Source of the DNA: JBHHUI01 sp965248775
GTDB taxonomy: Bacteria; Chloroflexota; Anaerolineae; Anaerolineales; JBHHUI01
Direction: 5' to 3'
Length of the DNA: 64,000 nt
Assembly: GCA_965248775.1 (NCBI GenBank)
Contig: OZ252150.1
Location: 6,262,001 to 6,326,000, forward strand
Made by a program: the position numbers and the translations under genes. How positions within the stretch are numbered: position 1 is the first letter of the stretch; each line of letters begins with the position of its first letter. The notes beneath the pieces are model-generated. The model was not told the origin of the DNA. It did no database searches and worked only from the letters and a program-made list of their open reading frames with translations. This document shows positions 17,983 to 27,001 of this stretch, piece by piece.

Positions 17983-18393
17983 TCAAATCTTGTTACTTGC
18001 AGCCAGAGTATAAGTTTGATGCAGGCGCAATTTCCATAAAAATGGCGTTAAGTCCCTTAAGGAACCTTCGTGTCACGAAGTAGAGTGCACACTCCACGCT
18101 GTGAGGTGCCATCAGGATGGCAAGATAGGCTCGAACCCTTGCTAGCATAAGCGAATTCGCATCGATAGTAGGGGCTACATTCGCATTATCAGAAGTGGAG
18201 ACCAGGTTTTGTGGCGGGTAACACCTCTCGTCAGAAGTCCTCGGCCTTCAATGCCATTCAGCACCGAAATTAGATGCAACTATGATTCAATACCCAAGTT
18301 ATTCGGACAAGAATGTACGGCTTATGGCACTTGGTAGCAGCAACGTTCCTTAAGGCCTTCAAGGCGGAGAGAAAAACAGTTAGGCGGGAATTT

Positions 18394-18417
18394 GTCCTAT
18401 TTCGTACGAAATAGAAC
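18394..18417. repeat. Palindromic repeat, CTATTTCGTACGAAATAG family, copy 1
   Basis: GTCCTATTTCG/CGAAATAG-AAC forms a nearly perfect 24-nt palindrome centred on GTAC. Seven related copies lie at 18510, 27121, 28243, 31571, 33016, 38726 and 39613. Confidence 0.75.
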
Positions 18418-18509
18418 ACGAGTTATATCCGTCATTTAGAGGATTTGATTTGTCAATTAGTATGGTTCCGTTTGCTAAGCAGAATTGTAAAGCGAGAATA
18501 TTTGGTTTT

Positions 18510-18533
18510 GTCTTATTTCGTATGAAATAAGAT
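18510..18533. repeat. Palindromic repeat, CTATTTCGTACGAAATAG family, copy 2
   Basis: GTCTTATTTCGTATGAAATA with the continuation AGAT. It is 116 bases from copy 1 and has matching changes in both arms (TCTTATTTC/GAAATAAGA), so pairing is kept. Confidence 0.7.
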
Positions 18534-18751
18534 AGGGGTTATGGGGAAAAATCAACAATTAATTAGATTGTGTAGTGAGTTCTTAGGGGTTCTACTCTGC
18601 TGACTTTTCGTCCACAATCGGTGCTTGTCTGCTTCTTGGCTCTTACCTCAATCATCTTCACCATGTGTCTTTATCCATTCTTCATACATTGTTCCGTCGA
18701 ATAAGGCTTGGCAGAGTTCGCGCCTGTGGGAGCGGATGGCCGAACAGTGAG

Positions 18752-18783
18752 CGCCGCGTAGAAAGTCTACGGGGCGTTTTTTT
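18752..18783 (+). terminator. Rho-independent terminator
   Basis: CGCC-G-CGTAGA, loop AAG, TCTACG-G-GGCG forms a ten-pair stem with one mismatch, followed by seven T. No gene lies directly upstream on the plus strand, so it may be a relic of a lost transcript. Confidence 0.65.
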
Positions 18784-18908
18784 ACGTTCTTTTTAGCTCA
18801 TTTAAGTAGATTCACGAATAGACTACTAACCATTGGTGCTAGTTGAAAAAGTCATGAGCATCGCTCAGACTATGGGTTATCGACGAATAACCATAGGGGA
18901 GCGAGCTC

Positions 18909-19966
18909 ATGACTACCGAAGATATTATCACCCTTGTCGCGCCCGCCAGGGTCGTGATAACGATTTTCTGCGAAGTGGATGACAGCCTGCCGGAGATAAT
19001 CAAGCATTCACAGGCCAAACTGTACCCCAGTGAACTGGTCACCATTGGTATCCTGTTTGCGCTCAAGGGTGGCCATTTTCGGGCACTCTATCGGTGGCTC
19101 AAGCGTGATTATGACGCGCTCTTCGCCGGCTTGCCAGAGCGGACGCGCTTGCAGCGCTTGCTCAAGGCGCATCAGGACTGGTGCGATTTGCTACTCGCCG
19201 AACCCAGTCTGTTCACGGTTATTGACACCTACCCGATCGAACTACTCTTTCCCATTCGGGAAGGCCGCAGCCAACACCAAATCGGCAAGAAAGGCCGCGA
19301 CAAAGGGCGCTGGCGTGTCGGCGTGAAGCTGTGCTGGTTGCTGGACGACCATGGCCGCGTCGCACAGTGCCGCACTTGTCGCGTGCGACAGCATCGCAGA
19401 GTGACGCCCAGTGCTGAACGAACTGGGTCAGTATGCGCACTCCACGTTGTGATGCACACCACGTCCAGTCTGTCCGCACAGTCCAGTAAAGGGACTGCAC
19501 TGGGTGACTGGGTACTGACACAGTGCGTTTCACCCCGTCCAGCCGCCGGGGCTGGGCGATGCAGTCCGCACGTGACTGTGCAGCACTGGGCTGCATCGGT
19601 ATCAACTGGGACTGGAACACGCTCAACACGCATGACAAGCATTTCCATCACGTGGCAGCAGCCTTTGTCGACCAGACGATTGCCTTCGCTGATTTCGGTT
19701 TTCGGTCTGCAGACGGCCATCCGGCCAACATGAAACTATGTCCCAAGGGCACCTGGAATGAGCGTATGTACGTCGAGACGGCGTTGTCCATGGTCACCAT
19801 CGTGTGCGACTTGAAACGCTTGCGCCATCGCGTGACACAATACATCTCTGCTCGCCTAGCTTATGTGGCGGCGATGTTCAATATCTTGCTGGACCTGGCC
19901 CGTCAACTTGATCCCGATCCATATGCCAACCCGTATAAGATGTCAATCGCTCAGTTCTCACTCTGA
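18909..19966 (+). pseudogene. IS982-like DDE transposase, split by a repeat cluster
   Basis: The first part (to about 19358) has FCEVDDSLPEI, LYPSELVTIGILFALKGGHFR, catalytic VIDTYPIELLF and GRWRVGVKLCWLLDDHGRV. The second part resumes at about 19606 in another frame with WDWNTLNTHDKHFHH, IAFADFGFRSADG and GTWNERMYVETALSMV with the catalytic glutamate. IS982 transposases usually have about 290 residues; both parts together give that. The intervening ~245 bp is a cluster of palindromic elements and breaks the frame. Family assignment is moderately sure; inactivation is clear. Confidence 0.75.
19359..19605. repeat. Cluster of palindromic elements inside the IS982-like transposase
   Basis: In order: GTCGCAC/GTGCGAC arms (about 19359-19389); a CCCAGT-TGCTGA-ACGA-ACTGGG-TCAGTA core (19407-19433, one G-T pair); a CAGTCC...GGACTG...ACTGGG unit near 19480-19503; a 25-nt CCCCGTCCAG...CTGGGC hairpin (19533-19557) identical to one in tnpB at 61266; and CGATGCAG/CTGCATCG arms (19558-19596). 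Transposase homology stops and resumes at the edges. Confidence 0.75.
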
Positions 19967-19967
19967 A

Positions 19968-20258
19968 CTAGCACCATTGGTTATTAAAGGTTCCCGGCAG
20001 TAGCGGCAGGAGTAACGCGAAAACGAGACCACCGAACACCCCGACGATCATGCCGGATAGGATGACGAAAAACGTACCGTCGGTGGAGAAGCTGGGTGTT
20101 GCCCCAGCGAGCAGTGCGACGACCCGCATCGACCCACGGCCGATGATCCCTGCGAAAAACCCGCCGGCCGCGCCGCCGGCAATGCCAAGAAGCAGGCTGC
20201 CGAAGAAACGTCGCTGGTCAAAAATAAGGTGCCAGCGGAGTGAAGTTTGTGAATTCAT
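19968..20258 (-). pseudogene. Small membrane protein, 3' end truncated by the IS982-like element
   Basis: ATG 20258 has a strong AGGAGG site. The product has a basic N-terminus (NSQTSLRWHLIFDQRRF) and two hydrophobic segments, one Gly/Ala-rich (LLLGIAGGAAGGFFAGIIG) and one at FFVILSGMIVGVFGGLVFALLL. The reading frame ends in IS sequence (FNNQWC), so the native C-terminus is lost. It follows the methyltransferase gene closely and overlaps its 3' end. Function unknown. Confidence 0.55.
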
Positions 20259-21084
20259 GAGAAGCCTCCTTAATGTGTGTCGGTTTTCGAGCCAGCAATG
20301 AGAATAGGAACGGAATGATTCCATGATGGTGGGGTGGCAAACGCCACCAACCGTCCTTGCCTTGGATCATGAAAGGAGATTTCGCTCGAGCAGCATAAGG
20401 AAATTCGTGTAGAGACTCAAGCATCAAGCCGGCAAGTGTGAGTGAATTAATGATATCCCCCAGGCTATGGTTCCACAAATAAGAAACACCCTCGGAATCC
20501 TGGTCGCTGGTTGCATACGAGCCAACAGCCTCATTTCGCTCCGGCTCCTTCGTATAGAAGTAAGGTCTTTCAACTCGAAACTCGTCTCCTGGGTTCGGCC
20601 TGAAGACGCGAAACATAGGATGGTCTTCAACGATATAGAAAAATCCACCCGGTTTGAGAAAATGCGAGATGATCTCAGCCCAGTCATTTACATCTGGTAG
20701 ACCATGTAGGACGCCATACGATGTGAAGACGATATCGAATTCGCCGGAAAGACACTCTCTCAAGTCATAGATATCGGAACATACAAAATCTGCCGGAATA
20801 TCAAGTTCAGCGCTTAGTGACTTTGCCAGGTCGATCGCGTTCTTGGAAAAATCAACTCCACTGACGACCGCACCGCGCCTCGCCCAGGACATAGTGTCCA
20901 GGCCGAAGTGACACCTCAAGTGCAGCAGCTTTTTCGCGGACACATCGCCTAATTCTGTGAGTTCAATCGACCGCAGCCGGTCTTTTCCGGCCTTGAACCT
21001 CTCTAAATCGTAGAACACTGATTTCGCATGCTCAAGCGTGAGCTGGTTCCACCGATTTCTATTGGCTCGTAGAAACTTATTCAT
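20218..21084 (-). CDS. Class I SAM-dependent methyltransferase
   Basis: I choose ATG 21084 (MNKFLRANRNRWNQLTLEHA). The longer upstream frame overlaps another gene and has no coding character. The 288-residue product has a Rossmann methyltransferase core: motif I LLHLRCHFGLDTMSWARRG, VSGVDFSKNAIDLAK, FDIVFTSYGVLHGLPD and FLKPGGFFYIVED. Motif I has RCHFGLD where GCGxGxD is usual, yet the LHLRCHFGLDT variant is common in one methyltransferase subfamily. The substrate cannot be told. It is probably co-transcribed with the upstream membrane protein. Confidence 0.85.
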   Translation of the reverse strand: MNKFLRANRNRWNQLTLEHAKSVFYDLERFKAGKDRLRSIELTELGDVSAKKLLHLRCHFGLDTMSWARRGAVVSGVDFSKNAIDLAKSLSAELDIPADFVCSDIYDLRECLSGEFDIVFTSYGVLHGLPDVNDWAEIISHFLKPGGFFYIVEDHPMFRVFRPNPGDEFRVERPYFYTKEPERNEAVGSYATSDQDSEGVSYLWNHSLGDIINSLTLAGLMLESLHEFPYAARAKSPFMIQGKDGWWRLPPHHHGIIPFLFSLLARKPTHIKEASHEFTNFTPLAPYF

Positions 21085-21094
21085 ATTTGTTTTT

Positions 21095-21568
21095 TCACTC
21101 TCTTGTGTCTGCTGGCTTCTTCCCCCACAAAACAAACACTCCGGAGACAGCGGTGGCGGTAGTGAATAGATTCCAGCCATCGACGCCCCCCCACGCCCGG
21201 GCATGGAACTCAGGGAAGGCCAGGACACCTGCTGAGACCCATAGCACAGCGGCAAGGCGGCCTGGAAAAGGGATGAACAAATGCGAGGTACCAACCAGGA
21301 CCAGACCGATCCATCCCTCCGGGTGATCTGGATAGGTACCCATGAAATAGATGAAACCGGCAAACCCAGTTGCAGCAAAGGCAGCTGGCAGCCAGCCCTC
21401 GTCCTTCCGGAGGATAAGGACAAGGCCAACCGCCCCGATCGGGATGCCCAAATACAAAGGAATTAGACCAATTGTGCCTTCGCCAGGAGGTCTGGTGATG
21501 ACGATCTCAAGAAAGGCGCCCACGGCCGCAGCCACGAAGGCCCATCCGGTGATGTTGCGGCGTATCAC
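21095..21568 (-). CDS. Multi-pass membrane protein of unknown function
   Basis: 157 residues with about five hydrophobic segments (GWAFVAAAVGAFLEIVI, LIPLYLGIPIGAVGLVLIL, LPAAFAATGFAGFIYFMG, WIGLVLVGTSHLFI, LAAVLWVSAGVLAF and a final AVSGVFVLWG). I do not recognise the family. It is the first gene of a leftward operon with the methyltransferase ten bases downstream and is divergent from the PadR gene, with a palindromic operator between them. Confidence 0.65.
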   Translation of the reverse strand: MIRRNITGWAFVAAAVGAFLEIVITRPPGEGTIGLIPLYLGIPIGAVGLVLILRKDEGWLPAAFAATGFAGFIYFMGTYPDHPEGWIGLVLVGTSHLFIPFPGRLAAVLWVSAGVLAFPEFHARAWGGVDGWNLFTTATAVSGVFVLWGKKPADTRE

Positions 21569-21692
21569 ACCAGAAGCCCATTTGGCGGTAATTCGATCAG
21601 TTCGGATTGTCGGCGGGAAGTCTACTTATTCCTCCTTCTTATGCGAATTTGCAGTCTTGTCAGTGCTTGACAGTCGTCGAAAACCTGGATAT

Positions 21693-21713
21693 TATATAGA
21701 CAGTAACTATATA
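21693..21713. promoter_or_regulatory. Inverted-repeat operator, probably for the PadR regulator
   Basis: TATATAG (21693-21699), seven bases, CTATATA (21707-21713) is a perfect inverted repeat between the divergent membrane-protein and PadR genes, 51 bp upstream of the PadR ATG. PadR repressors commonly bind AT-rich dyads near their own promoter. The link to this PadR is inferred. Confidence 0.5.
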
Positions 21714-21763
21714 AGTCAATTCTATAGTTTCCGAATATGCATTACTCCGATAAAGGAGTCTCA

Positions 21764-22150
21764 ATGGCACAAACTGCGCTCGACCCAGAATCCTTCCTGC
21801 CCCTCACCCCTATCATTTTTCACATCCTGATGGCCCTCACGACAGATGACAGGCATGGTTATGGCATCATCAAAGAGGTGGAAGCCATTACCGATGGCCA
21901 GGTCATTATCCAGACCGGCACCCTGTACCAGGCAATCAAGCGGCTCCTAAAATCCAGTCTGATCGAAGCGGTGGAATCCAAGATCGATCCACAGCTCGAT
22001 GATGAACGCCGCCGCTACTATGCCTTGTCCGGTTTGGGGAAGAAGGTCTTGAATGAAGAAGTCCTACGGCTGGAACAGATGCTGCGATTAGCCCAGTCAC
22101 GGAAGATCGTTGGCTCGGGACATGCTGCGAATATCGGATCGGCGAACTGA
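21764..22150 (+). CDS. PadR-family transcriptional regulator
   Basis: ATG 21764 follows AAAGGAG. The ~128-residue product has the PadR winged-helix core: PIIFHILMALTTDDRHGYGIIKEVE, VIIQTGTLYQAIKRLLKSSLIE and DDERRRYYALSGLGKKVL, then a short helical tail for dimerisation. PadR proteins usually repress nearby membrane or transport genes. It is followed after two bases by a membrane-protein gene, so autoregulation of a PadR operon is likely. Confidence 0.9.
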   Translation: MAQTALDPESFLPLTPIIFHILMALTTDDRHGYGIIKEVEAITDGQVIIQTGTLYQAIKRLLKSSLIEAVESKIDPQLDDERRRYYALSGLGKKVLNEEVLRLEQMLRLAQSRKIVGSGHAANIGSAN

Positions 22151-22152
22151 AA

Positions 22153-22993
22153 ATGATATCGAACTTCCCCGGCCTGCAATTCTCATCATTGCTGTTTGCC
22201 GCCCTTTTGAGGGTTTATTCCCGCGAACATCGCACTGCCTTCAGCGAAGAAATGAACCAGGTATTCCGCGACCTGGCGCGTGAAATTTACGAGGAAAGGG
22301 GTCTGGCCGGATTGTTGCGGCTATGGTCGCAAACCTTGTTCGATTTGATGAAAACCGCAATGGAAGAACGATTGAAGGAGCTGGCTCACATGACCAAGGA
22401 ACGGTTTATTCGCGTTGGAGGTTGGTCACTCGTACTGGCCGGCTTGATGGTCATCTTGTTCACGGTGGAAATGAGTTTCCCATCAGTTGTATTGACCGGA
22501 GCCCTGGAAACGATGCAGGACACATGGTTTTACGGTAACAGTCTGCTCTATGCAATCGGTCTGTTTGCCTTGCGTGCCCGTTTTCAAAACAGCATGGGCC
22601 CGCTGGGGAATGCTTCTATCCTCGCTGGCGCAGTGTTAAGCCTGATAAGTTTCGTCACCATCCCCCTGTTGTGGGTATTCTTGCCCCCCCGGCATCGTAC
22701 ATGAGGTTGACTTTGTAATATTCGCGCTCGGCTGGCTGGTAGCCCTGCTGAGCCTATTCTTCTTTGGAGTTGAGGCTCTGCGCGGGAAGTTTCCTGCGTC
22801 GTGGAAATCTTTGCCCTTGATCCCGGGCCTGGCAGGAATTATGGCCCTACTGCTGGTCTTGAATGGCGGCGGCACGATTGATGACAACGCCATCATGGGT
22901 ACCCTCGTCTTGACGATCGGAATTGGGACACTCCTGGTCGGCTATATCCTGCAACGCGATCACGCGGCAGCGCCTACTCGAAGGAACGTTTAA
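22153..22993 (+). pseudogene. Integral membrane protein co-transcribed with PadR, frameshifted at a run of seven C
   Basis: The first frame (22153-22704) encodes a cytoplasmic N-terminus (LRVYSREHRTAFSEEMNQVF, typical of PadR-linked permease-like proteins) and four hydrophobic segments. At 22684-22690 there are seven C; with six, LLWVFLPP would continue as GIVHEVDFVIFALGWLVALL, and the second frame runs through three more segments to TAA at 22991-22993. Domain continuity argues for one ~280-residue protein. The extra base may be a real mutation, a slippage site or a sequencing error. Confidence 0.7.
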
Positions 22994-23104
22994 TTGACAA
23001 TCAAATGAAGGACGCGTGCCCGCAAGTTTCATTTTGACGAGTTTCTTATTGGCGATCAAACACGCCTCGCTTAGTGATTAGCGAAATCCAATTGCAGAGA
23101 AATC

Positions 23105-24001
23105 ATGAGCGTTGAACTTTCCATGTTCAGAACGTCGGCAGGCCAGGCGCGCTATTTTGCTGCATATGACGAGATGCCCAGTCAGTGGCCTGTGCCGATC
23201 GAGTCGTTTTCCGTACCAACTCGATATGGGTCTACGCACATCAACGCCTGCGGCCCGAAAGGTGCCGCACCGCTCGTACTATTACCAGGCGCCGCTGTCA
23301 GTTCGACGATGTGGTATCAAAACGTCGAGGCGCTCAGCCGATCCCATCGTGTTTTCGCACTGGATATCATCGGGGATATGGGGAAGAGCGTCCTCACCTA
23401 CCCCGATTTGAAAACTGTGGATTTTGGCATCTGGCTGGGGGATGTGTACGCCGCATTGAGCCTTGAACACGCAAATATTGTCGGGCTTTCGTATGGCGGG
23501 TTGATAGCAATGCGGTTGGCTTCTTCCACTCCCGCAAGAGTGAGTAAACTGGTCTTGCTGGATCCGGCCGGCCTGCTGCCCTTTCCTGTGATCTTCCTTT
23601 TTCGGATGGCCGCTGGTTTTCTTCCACTGCCCGTCCGGGTGAAGTTGAAATTGATGTTAGGTATAGATTCCCCCGAAATGGTACCGGTAATCAAACAAAT
23701 GATGACCCGGACGAATTTCCGCTATCAGATGCCGCAGAACTACGTCATAAAAGACGAGGAGCTCAGAAACATCGCGGCAGAAACGTTGCTTCTGTTCGGA
23801 GAGCACGATGTGGTCTACAAGGCAGGCAAGGCAATAGAACGGGCCGAAAATCTAATCCCTAACATTGAAGCCGATATTTTTCCGGAAGCGGGTCATACCT
23901 TGCCGCTTGATCGACCTGAAATCGTGAACGAGCGGATCCTGGAATTTCTTGAAATCGAGTTTTCTAAAGACACACACCCGTGGCCAAAGCCTGCTATCTG
24001 A
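23105..24001 (+). CDS. Alpha/beta hydrolase
   Basis: 298 residues with the full hydrolase pattern: oxyanion loop LLPGAAVSSTMW, FALDIIGDMGKS, nucleophile elbow VGLSYGGLIAM, acid FGEHDVVY and catalytic AGHTLPLDRPEIV. There is a small cap region after LLDPAGLLP. No signal peptide, so cytoplasmic. It follows the PadR/membrane-protein pair by about 110 bp on the same strand and may belong to that operon. Substrate unknown. Confidence 0.88.
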   Translation: MSVELSMFRTSAGQARYFAAYDEMPSQWPVPIESFSVPTRYGSTHINACGPKGAAPLVLLPGAAVSSTMWYQNVEALSRSHRVFALDIIGDMGKSVLTYPDLKTVDFGIWLGDVYAALSLEHANIVGLSYGGLIAMRLASSTPARVSKLVLLDPAGLLPFPVIFLFRMAAGFLPLPVRVKLKLMLGIDSPEMVPVIKQMMTRTNFRYQMPQNYVIKDEELRNIAAETLLLFGEHDVVYKAGKAIERAENLIPNIEADIFPEAGHTLPLDRPEIVNERILEFLEIEFSKDTHPWPKPAI

Positions 24002-24364
24002 GGAGGGGACCGGCAGGGTGCATCCGTGCCCCCTTGTCTTTTCGAACGTTACTAACGCAAGAAGTCGGCGATTACATCAAGAGCCTGTAGCTCTTCCGGT
24101 TACTCTAGACCACCAGTCTGCACGCCTTTCGTCGGCTATATAAGAGCGAAGCTCGCGCTAGCGCAGCACGCGGCGTCGTTGCCGAGAAAATTCGACATGA
24201 ATGTCGCAACTATGCTATGCGGGTGTCGGAGCGTGCCAATTCGGTCCTGTCTCTTGCCTCAACCCCCAAGGTTTCCACCCTCTCGTTGTAGCGTTGGAGC
24301 CTCTGTCCCTCTCTCCTCGAACGCATTCGCGCCAATTACCCAATCCTCAGACCACTACCACGGC

Positions 24365-24515
24365 GCTGCACAGTGCCGAATGCACTGCGTCGGTATACCA
24401 ACCCAGTTCGTTTGGTACTGGGTCGCGCGCCACGGCCCAGTACATCCGTACCGTCACGTGCAGACGGCATCGTGATGACTGGGTGTCCGCGTGCCGCCGG
24501 GACACCCGGCAGGTG
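24365..24515. repeat. Intergenic cluster of CCCAGT/ACTGGG palindromic elements
   Basis: It contains TACCAA-CCCAGT-TTGGTA-CTGGG (24396-24422), a CCCAGTACATCCGTAC unit (24448-24463), the right half CACGTGCAGACGGCATCGTG plus ATGACTGGG (also seen at 60633-60659), and a GGGTGTCC/GGACACCC hairpin (about 24480-24506). It lies between the hydrolase gene and a Tn3 remnant. No gene is visible in 24002-24600. Confidence 0.7.
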
Positions 24516-24560
24516 CAAGCGTAGGCTAGGTCAAATGCGCTTATCAAGCTCCCTTATTAA

Positions 24561-24581
24561 GGCCTCACGAGATTTAAACTG
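24561..24581. repeat. Single end of the GGCCTCACGAGATTTAAAC repeat
   Basis: GGCCTCACGAGATTTAAAC matches the terminal inverted repeat of the small element at 41471-41551. Only one end is present. It sits just before the Tn3-type remnant and may mark a deletion or insertion junction. Confidence 0.5.
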
Positions 24582-24598
24582 GCGATTACGAGGAGATT

Positions 24599-24829
24599 AT
24601 GAACAAGGCCAGTTGTTTAAGTCTTGTCTCTAACACCATACTCTACTGGAACACCATCAAGATCAATGACATTGTGGAAAATCTTAGGCAGCAAGAGGAA
24701 GATATCGATAACGAGACCCTGGCTCATATATCTCTATTGCCATTTAGGCATGTCCTACCCAATGGAACCTACTTCATCGATGATCTTGAGGGGGATTTCG
24801 CACAGAAAGTTCCGGTTATCGACACGTAA
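24599..24829 (+). pseudogene. Tn3-family transposase C-terminal remnant
   Basis: MNKASCLSLVSNTILYWNTI, then DIDNETLAHISLLPFRHVLP and GTYFIDD, align with the extreme C-terminus of Tn3-family TnpA (CLxL...YWxxxxI...LxHISPxxxxxxxxxGxYxxD). The ~900 residues before this are absent, so it is a relic of a lost Tn3-type transposon. No resolvase or Tn3 end was recognised. Confidence 0.7.
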
Positions 24830-24967
24830 TCAATCTCCAAACCGTAATTTTCTGTTCAAATGCTCCCGCTGGTCCAGATTGGGCTCTTTCCCAACCGTCA
24901 GCTCCCCGAATACAATGAGCTTGATGTTTCAATGTCCATTTCCCAGTAGCAAACAGGAGAACATACC

Positions 24968-25402
24968 ATGTACACGTTCGAAAACATCTTATTTATCAAC
25001 CGTCCACAGCAGGAGGTCTTCGACTTTTTTACCAACCCTGCCAACGATGCCCAATGGCGAAGCAGTTCCGTATCCGGCGAATGGACATCCGAGGGTCCGG
25101 TCGGTGTGGGTTCAACCAGTCGCGCGGTAGATAAGCTTTTGGGCCGCAAAATAGAAAGCACATCCGAGGTTACAGTCTGGGACCCGCCCAACCAGGTCGC
25201 TCGGAAATCGGTCGGCGGGCCAATCCCGTTCGAACTCACGGCGAAACTTGAGCCAAAAGAGGGCGGGACGCAACTGACCCTAAGTGGCCAGGCTGAGCTC
25301 GGAGGCTTCTTCAAGATGGCGGAGGGGCTGGTCTGCAAACAGATTGCAAAGCAGAATGATGCCGACTTCGACGCCCTGAAGCTTCTGCTCGAAGCAGGTT
25401 AG
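24968..25402 (+). CDS. SRPBCC (START-like) family protein
   Basis: 144 residues beginning MYTFENILFINRPQQEVFDF with a Shine-Dalgarno (CAGGAG) upstream. The layout fits SRPBCC: N-terminal strand, FFTNPANDAQW helix, GPVGVGSTSR, central strands and a long C-terminal helix (ADFDALKLLLEAG). Such proteins bind hydrophobic ligands in a deep pocket; ligand unknown. A strong terminator follows. A second SRPBCC gene lies at 27347, separated by an IS. Confidence 0.85.
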   Translation: MYTFENILFINRPQQEVFDFFTNPANDAQWRSSSVSGEWTSEGPVGVGSTSRAVDKLLGRKIESTSEVTVWDPPNQVARKSVGGPIPFELTAKLEPKEGGTQLTLSGQAELGGFFKMAEGLVCKQIAKQNDADFDALKLLLEAG

Positions 25403-25444
25403 GTGTAAGCGTACAAGGTGCTATGGGCGCCACCTTGACCAAAA

Positions 25445-25477
25445 CGCCCTGGTTGAACTGACCAGGGCGTTTTGCTT
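25445..25477 (+). terminator. Rho-independent terminator of the SRPBCC gene
   Basis: CGCCCTGGT, loop TGAACTG, ACCAGGGCG is a perfect nine-pair stem followed by TTTTG. It lies 43 bp after the SRPBCC stop codon. Confidence 0.9.
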
Positions 25478-25504
25478 TGGGAGCTGAGCTCGACTTTGTA
25501 CGTT

Positions 25505-26844
25505 TCAAGTAGCGTAACAAGCCATATTTAGCAGAGAATCGAGCAATGCGCGCGGGACTTTTACGATATCGGGCTGCGACGGCGACATGGAAAAACCACT
25601 TGCCATCGGCCAGAGTTCACGCCGCACAGTTGCGATTGCATCAGAGAATGTTGGCAAAGGTTTGGCATACCAGGCAGCCGTTCGCACAGGGATTGGGTCA
25701 TGCACATGCAACTTGTGAGCCGCCAGCGTGATCCAGGAAAACAGTCCTAGCAGCACCGGCGTGACGCGCGCGATGGCGGCATCGGACCACTGGCGCTGTG
25801 TCTCAACTCCGAGGTGGGCGCGCACTTCTTCGAACGTGACTTCCAGCTGCCCGCGTTGTACGAACCAGGTGATGACCTGTACCGGGTCAGCCCAGCGGTC
25901 CGTGCACAGCAAAGCTTGCGGCTTGAATTTGTCCTCCGGGTCGCGGATGAGAACCCAGCGCAGCGGCACAGTGGGCATCCCGCCGTGATACCAGACCGCC
26001 GTGCCGGCGGTGATTTCTACCGTGCGTTGTTTGTTGCTGTACCAGGCGACCGTGGTCTTCGTCCAAGCCGTTTCCGGGTCGTTGCAATGTGGGTAAGCGG
26101 GCCCCCTTCCAGTGACCCAGGCCCCACTGGACTGGGTGCGCCGTGGCTGGCCGAGCTGTTCGGGCTTGCGCGGCGGTGCCGGTTGATACAGGGCTGTGCG
26201 TCCAGACGCAGACGTGTGACGACCGCCACCGGCTCGGAGAGCGACTGACAGGCATGCAGGAATTCCAGCGCGGCGTAGCTATTGTCGGCCACAAGCACCA
26301 ACTTTCGGCTGGGCAACCAGCGGCGCAGCTGGAAGACCATTTGGCGCGCCCAGTCGAGTACCGTTTTATGAGCGCGCGCTTTGTCCGCATAATATCGCTG
26401 AGAAGGCGCCAACAGTGTAAACACTGGCAGCGCCCACACGCGTATCGCCCATGGAATGTGTACAAGCCACATCAGGCTGATCCAGCGCAAGCCGCTGGCC
26501 TTCACGAAGTGACCCCCGCTCGAACGCACGGCGTCGCGATAGAGGCCGCGCGCCTTGATACGACGACCCCAGCGACGTTCGATAGTTTCATCGATTCCAA
26601 ACACCAAAGTCTCGTCACCGTAATCAAAGTGCTGCAAAAGCAACGCAAGCAACAATTGGCTCAACTTACGTGCCGACCAGGTCGCGCGATTGAGCACGTG
26701 GTGAAACTTCGCAAAATTACCGGCACTGCTCAGCCCCACACTTGCCGGGTACGGCAGTACTCGGTTACGCGCAGCGCAGCCGTCACCGTCCGCAAGTGCG
26801 GCGTCAGGATCGAACCGACCAGAAGCACCAGAGCTTTCCACCAA
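25505..26844 (-). pseudogene. IS701/IS4-like transposase, frameshifted by a palindromic element
   Basis: The N-terminal part (from 26844) contains LVFGIDETIERRWGRRIKAR, AIRVWALPVFTLLAPSQRYY, KTVLDWARQM and VLVADNSYAALEFL. The C-terminal part resumes in another frame with MPTVPLRWVLIRDPEDKFKP, QRGQLEVTFEEVRAHLGVET and a helical tail. Between them the family-typical GRPR...KGARLPTL junction is split by roughly 30 bases of CCCAGTCC...CTGGGTCACTGG, changing the frame. The element is probably immobile. Confidence 0.75.
26109..26139. repeat. Palindromic element inside the IS701/IS4-like transposase
   Basis: CCAGT (26109), CCCAG (26116), ACTGG (26126) and CTGGG (26132) occur in alternating complementary order, as in the other family members. 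It disrupts an otherwise conserved RPR-KGARLP segment. Confidence 0.65.
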
Positions 26845-27001
26845 GTGCGCTTTTCGAACACTGTCGCGAAGGGCTTTAGCAAGTCTATAATGTCCGTGGG
26901 CAAGGTCAGCTTACCTTGCCTTTCTATTTATGAGAAATCAGTCCCCAAATGTACAAAGTCGAGCTGAGGGCCAACAAGAATTGACTTCAAGGCAGTGGCC
27001 A

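Larger units (their letters stand above)
17983..18828. other. Intergenic region with two short palindromes and a terminator
   Basis: No reading frame with recognisable coding content is present. It is AT-richer than its surroundings. It holds two copies of the CTATTTCGTACGAAATAG-type palindrome and a rho-independent terminator, described separately. Confidence 0.5.
18838..19972 (+). mobile_element. IS982-like insertion sequence invaded by palindromic elements
   Basis: Left and right ends share inverted GCTAGTT, and the 9-bp direct repeat ACCATTGGT flanks it (18829-18837 and 19973-19981). The 1135-bp length includes about 245 bp of foreign palindromic sequence, so the original was about 890 bp. 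It inserted into the 3' end of the leftward membrane-protein gene at 19968-20258, truncating it. Confidence 0.75.
25489..26963 (-). mobile_element. DDE insertion sequence (IS701/IS4-like), 1475 bp, with a palindromic insertion
   Basis: Perfect 13-bp inverted ends CTCGACTTTGTAC and GTACAAAGTCGAG, flanked by a 5-bp direct repeat CTGAG (25484-25488 and 26964-26968). The single transposase gene is broken at 26109-26139 by a CCAGT/ACTGG element. The family call is tentative. Confidence 0.75.

Noticed and set aside
24373..24633. 86-codon frame through the repeat cluster
   Set aside because: It follows palindromic repeat DNA and enters the Tn3 relic out of frame.
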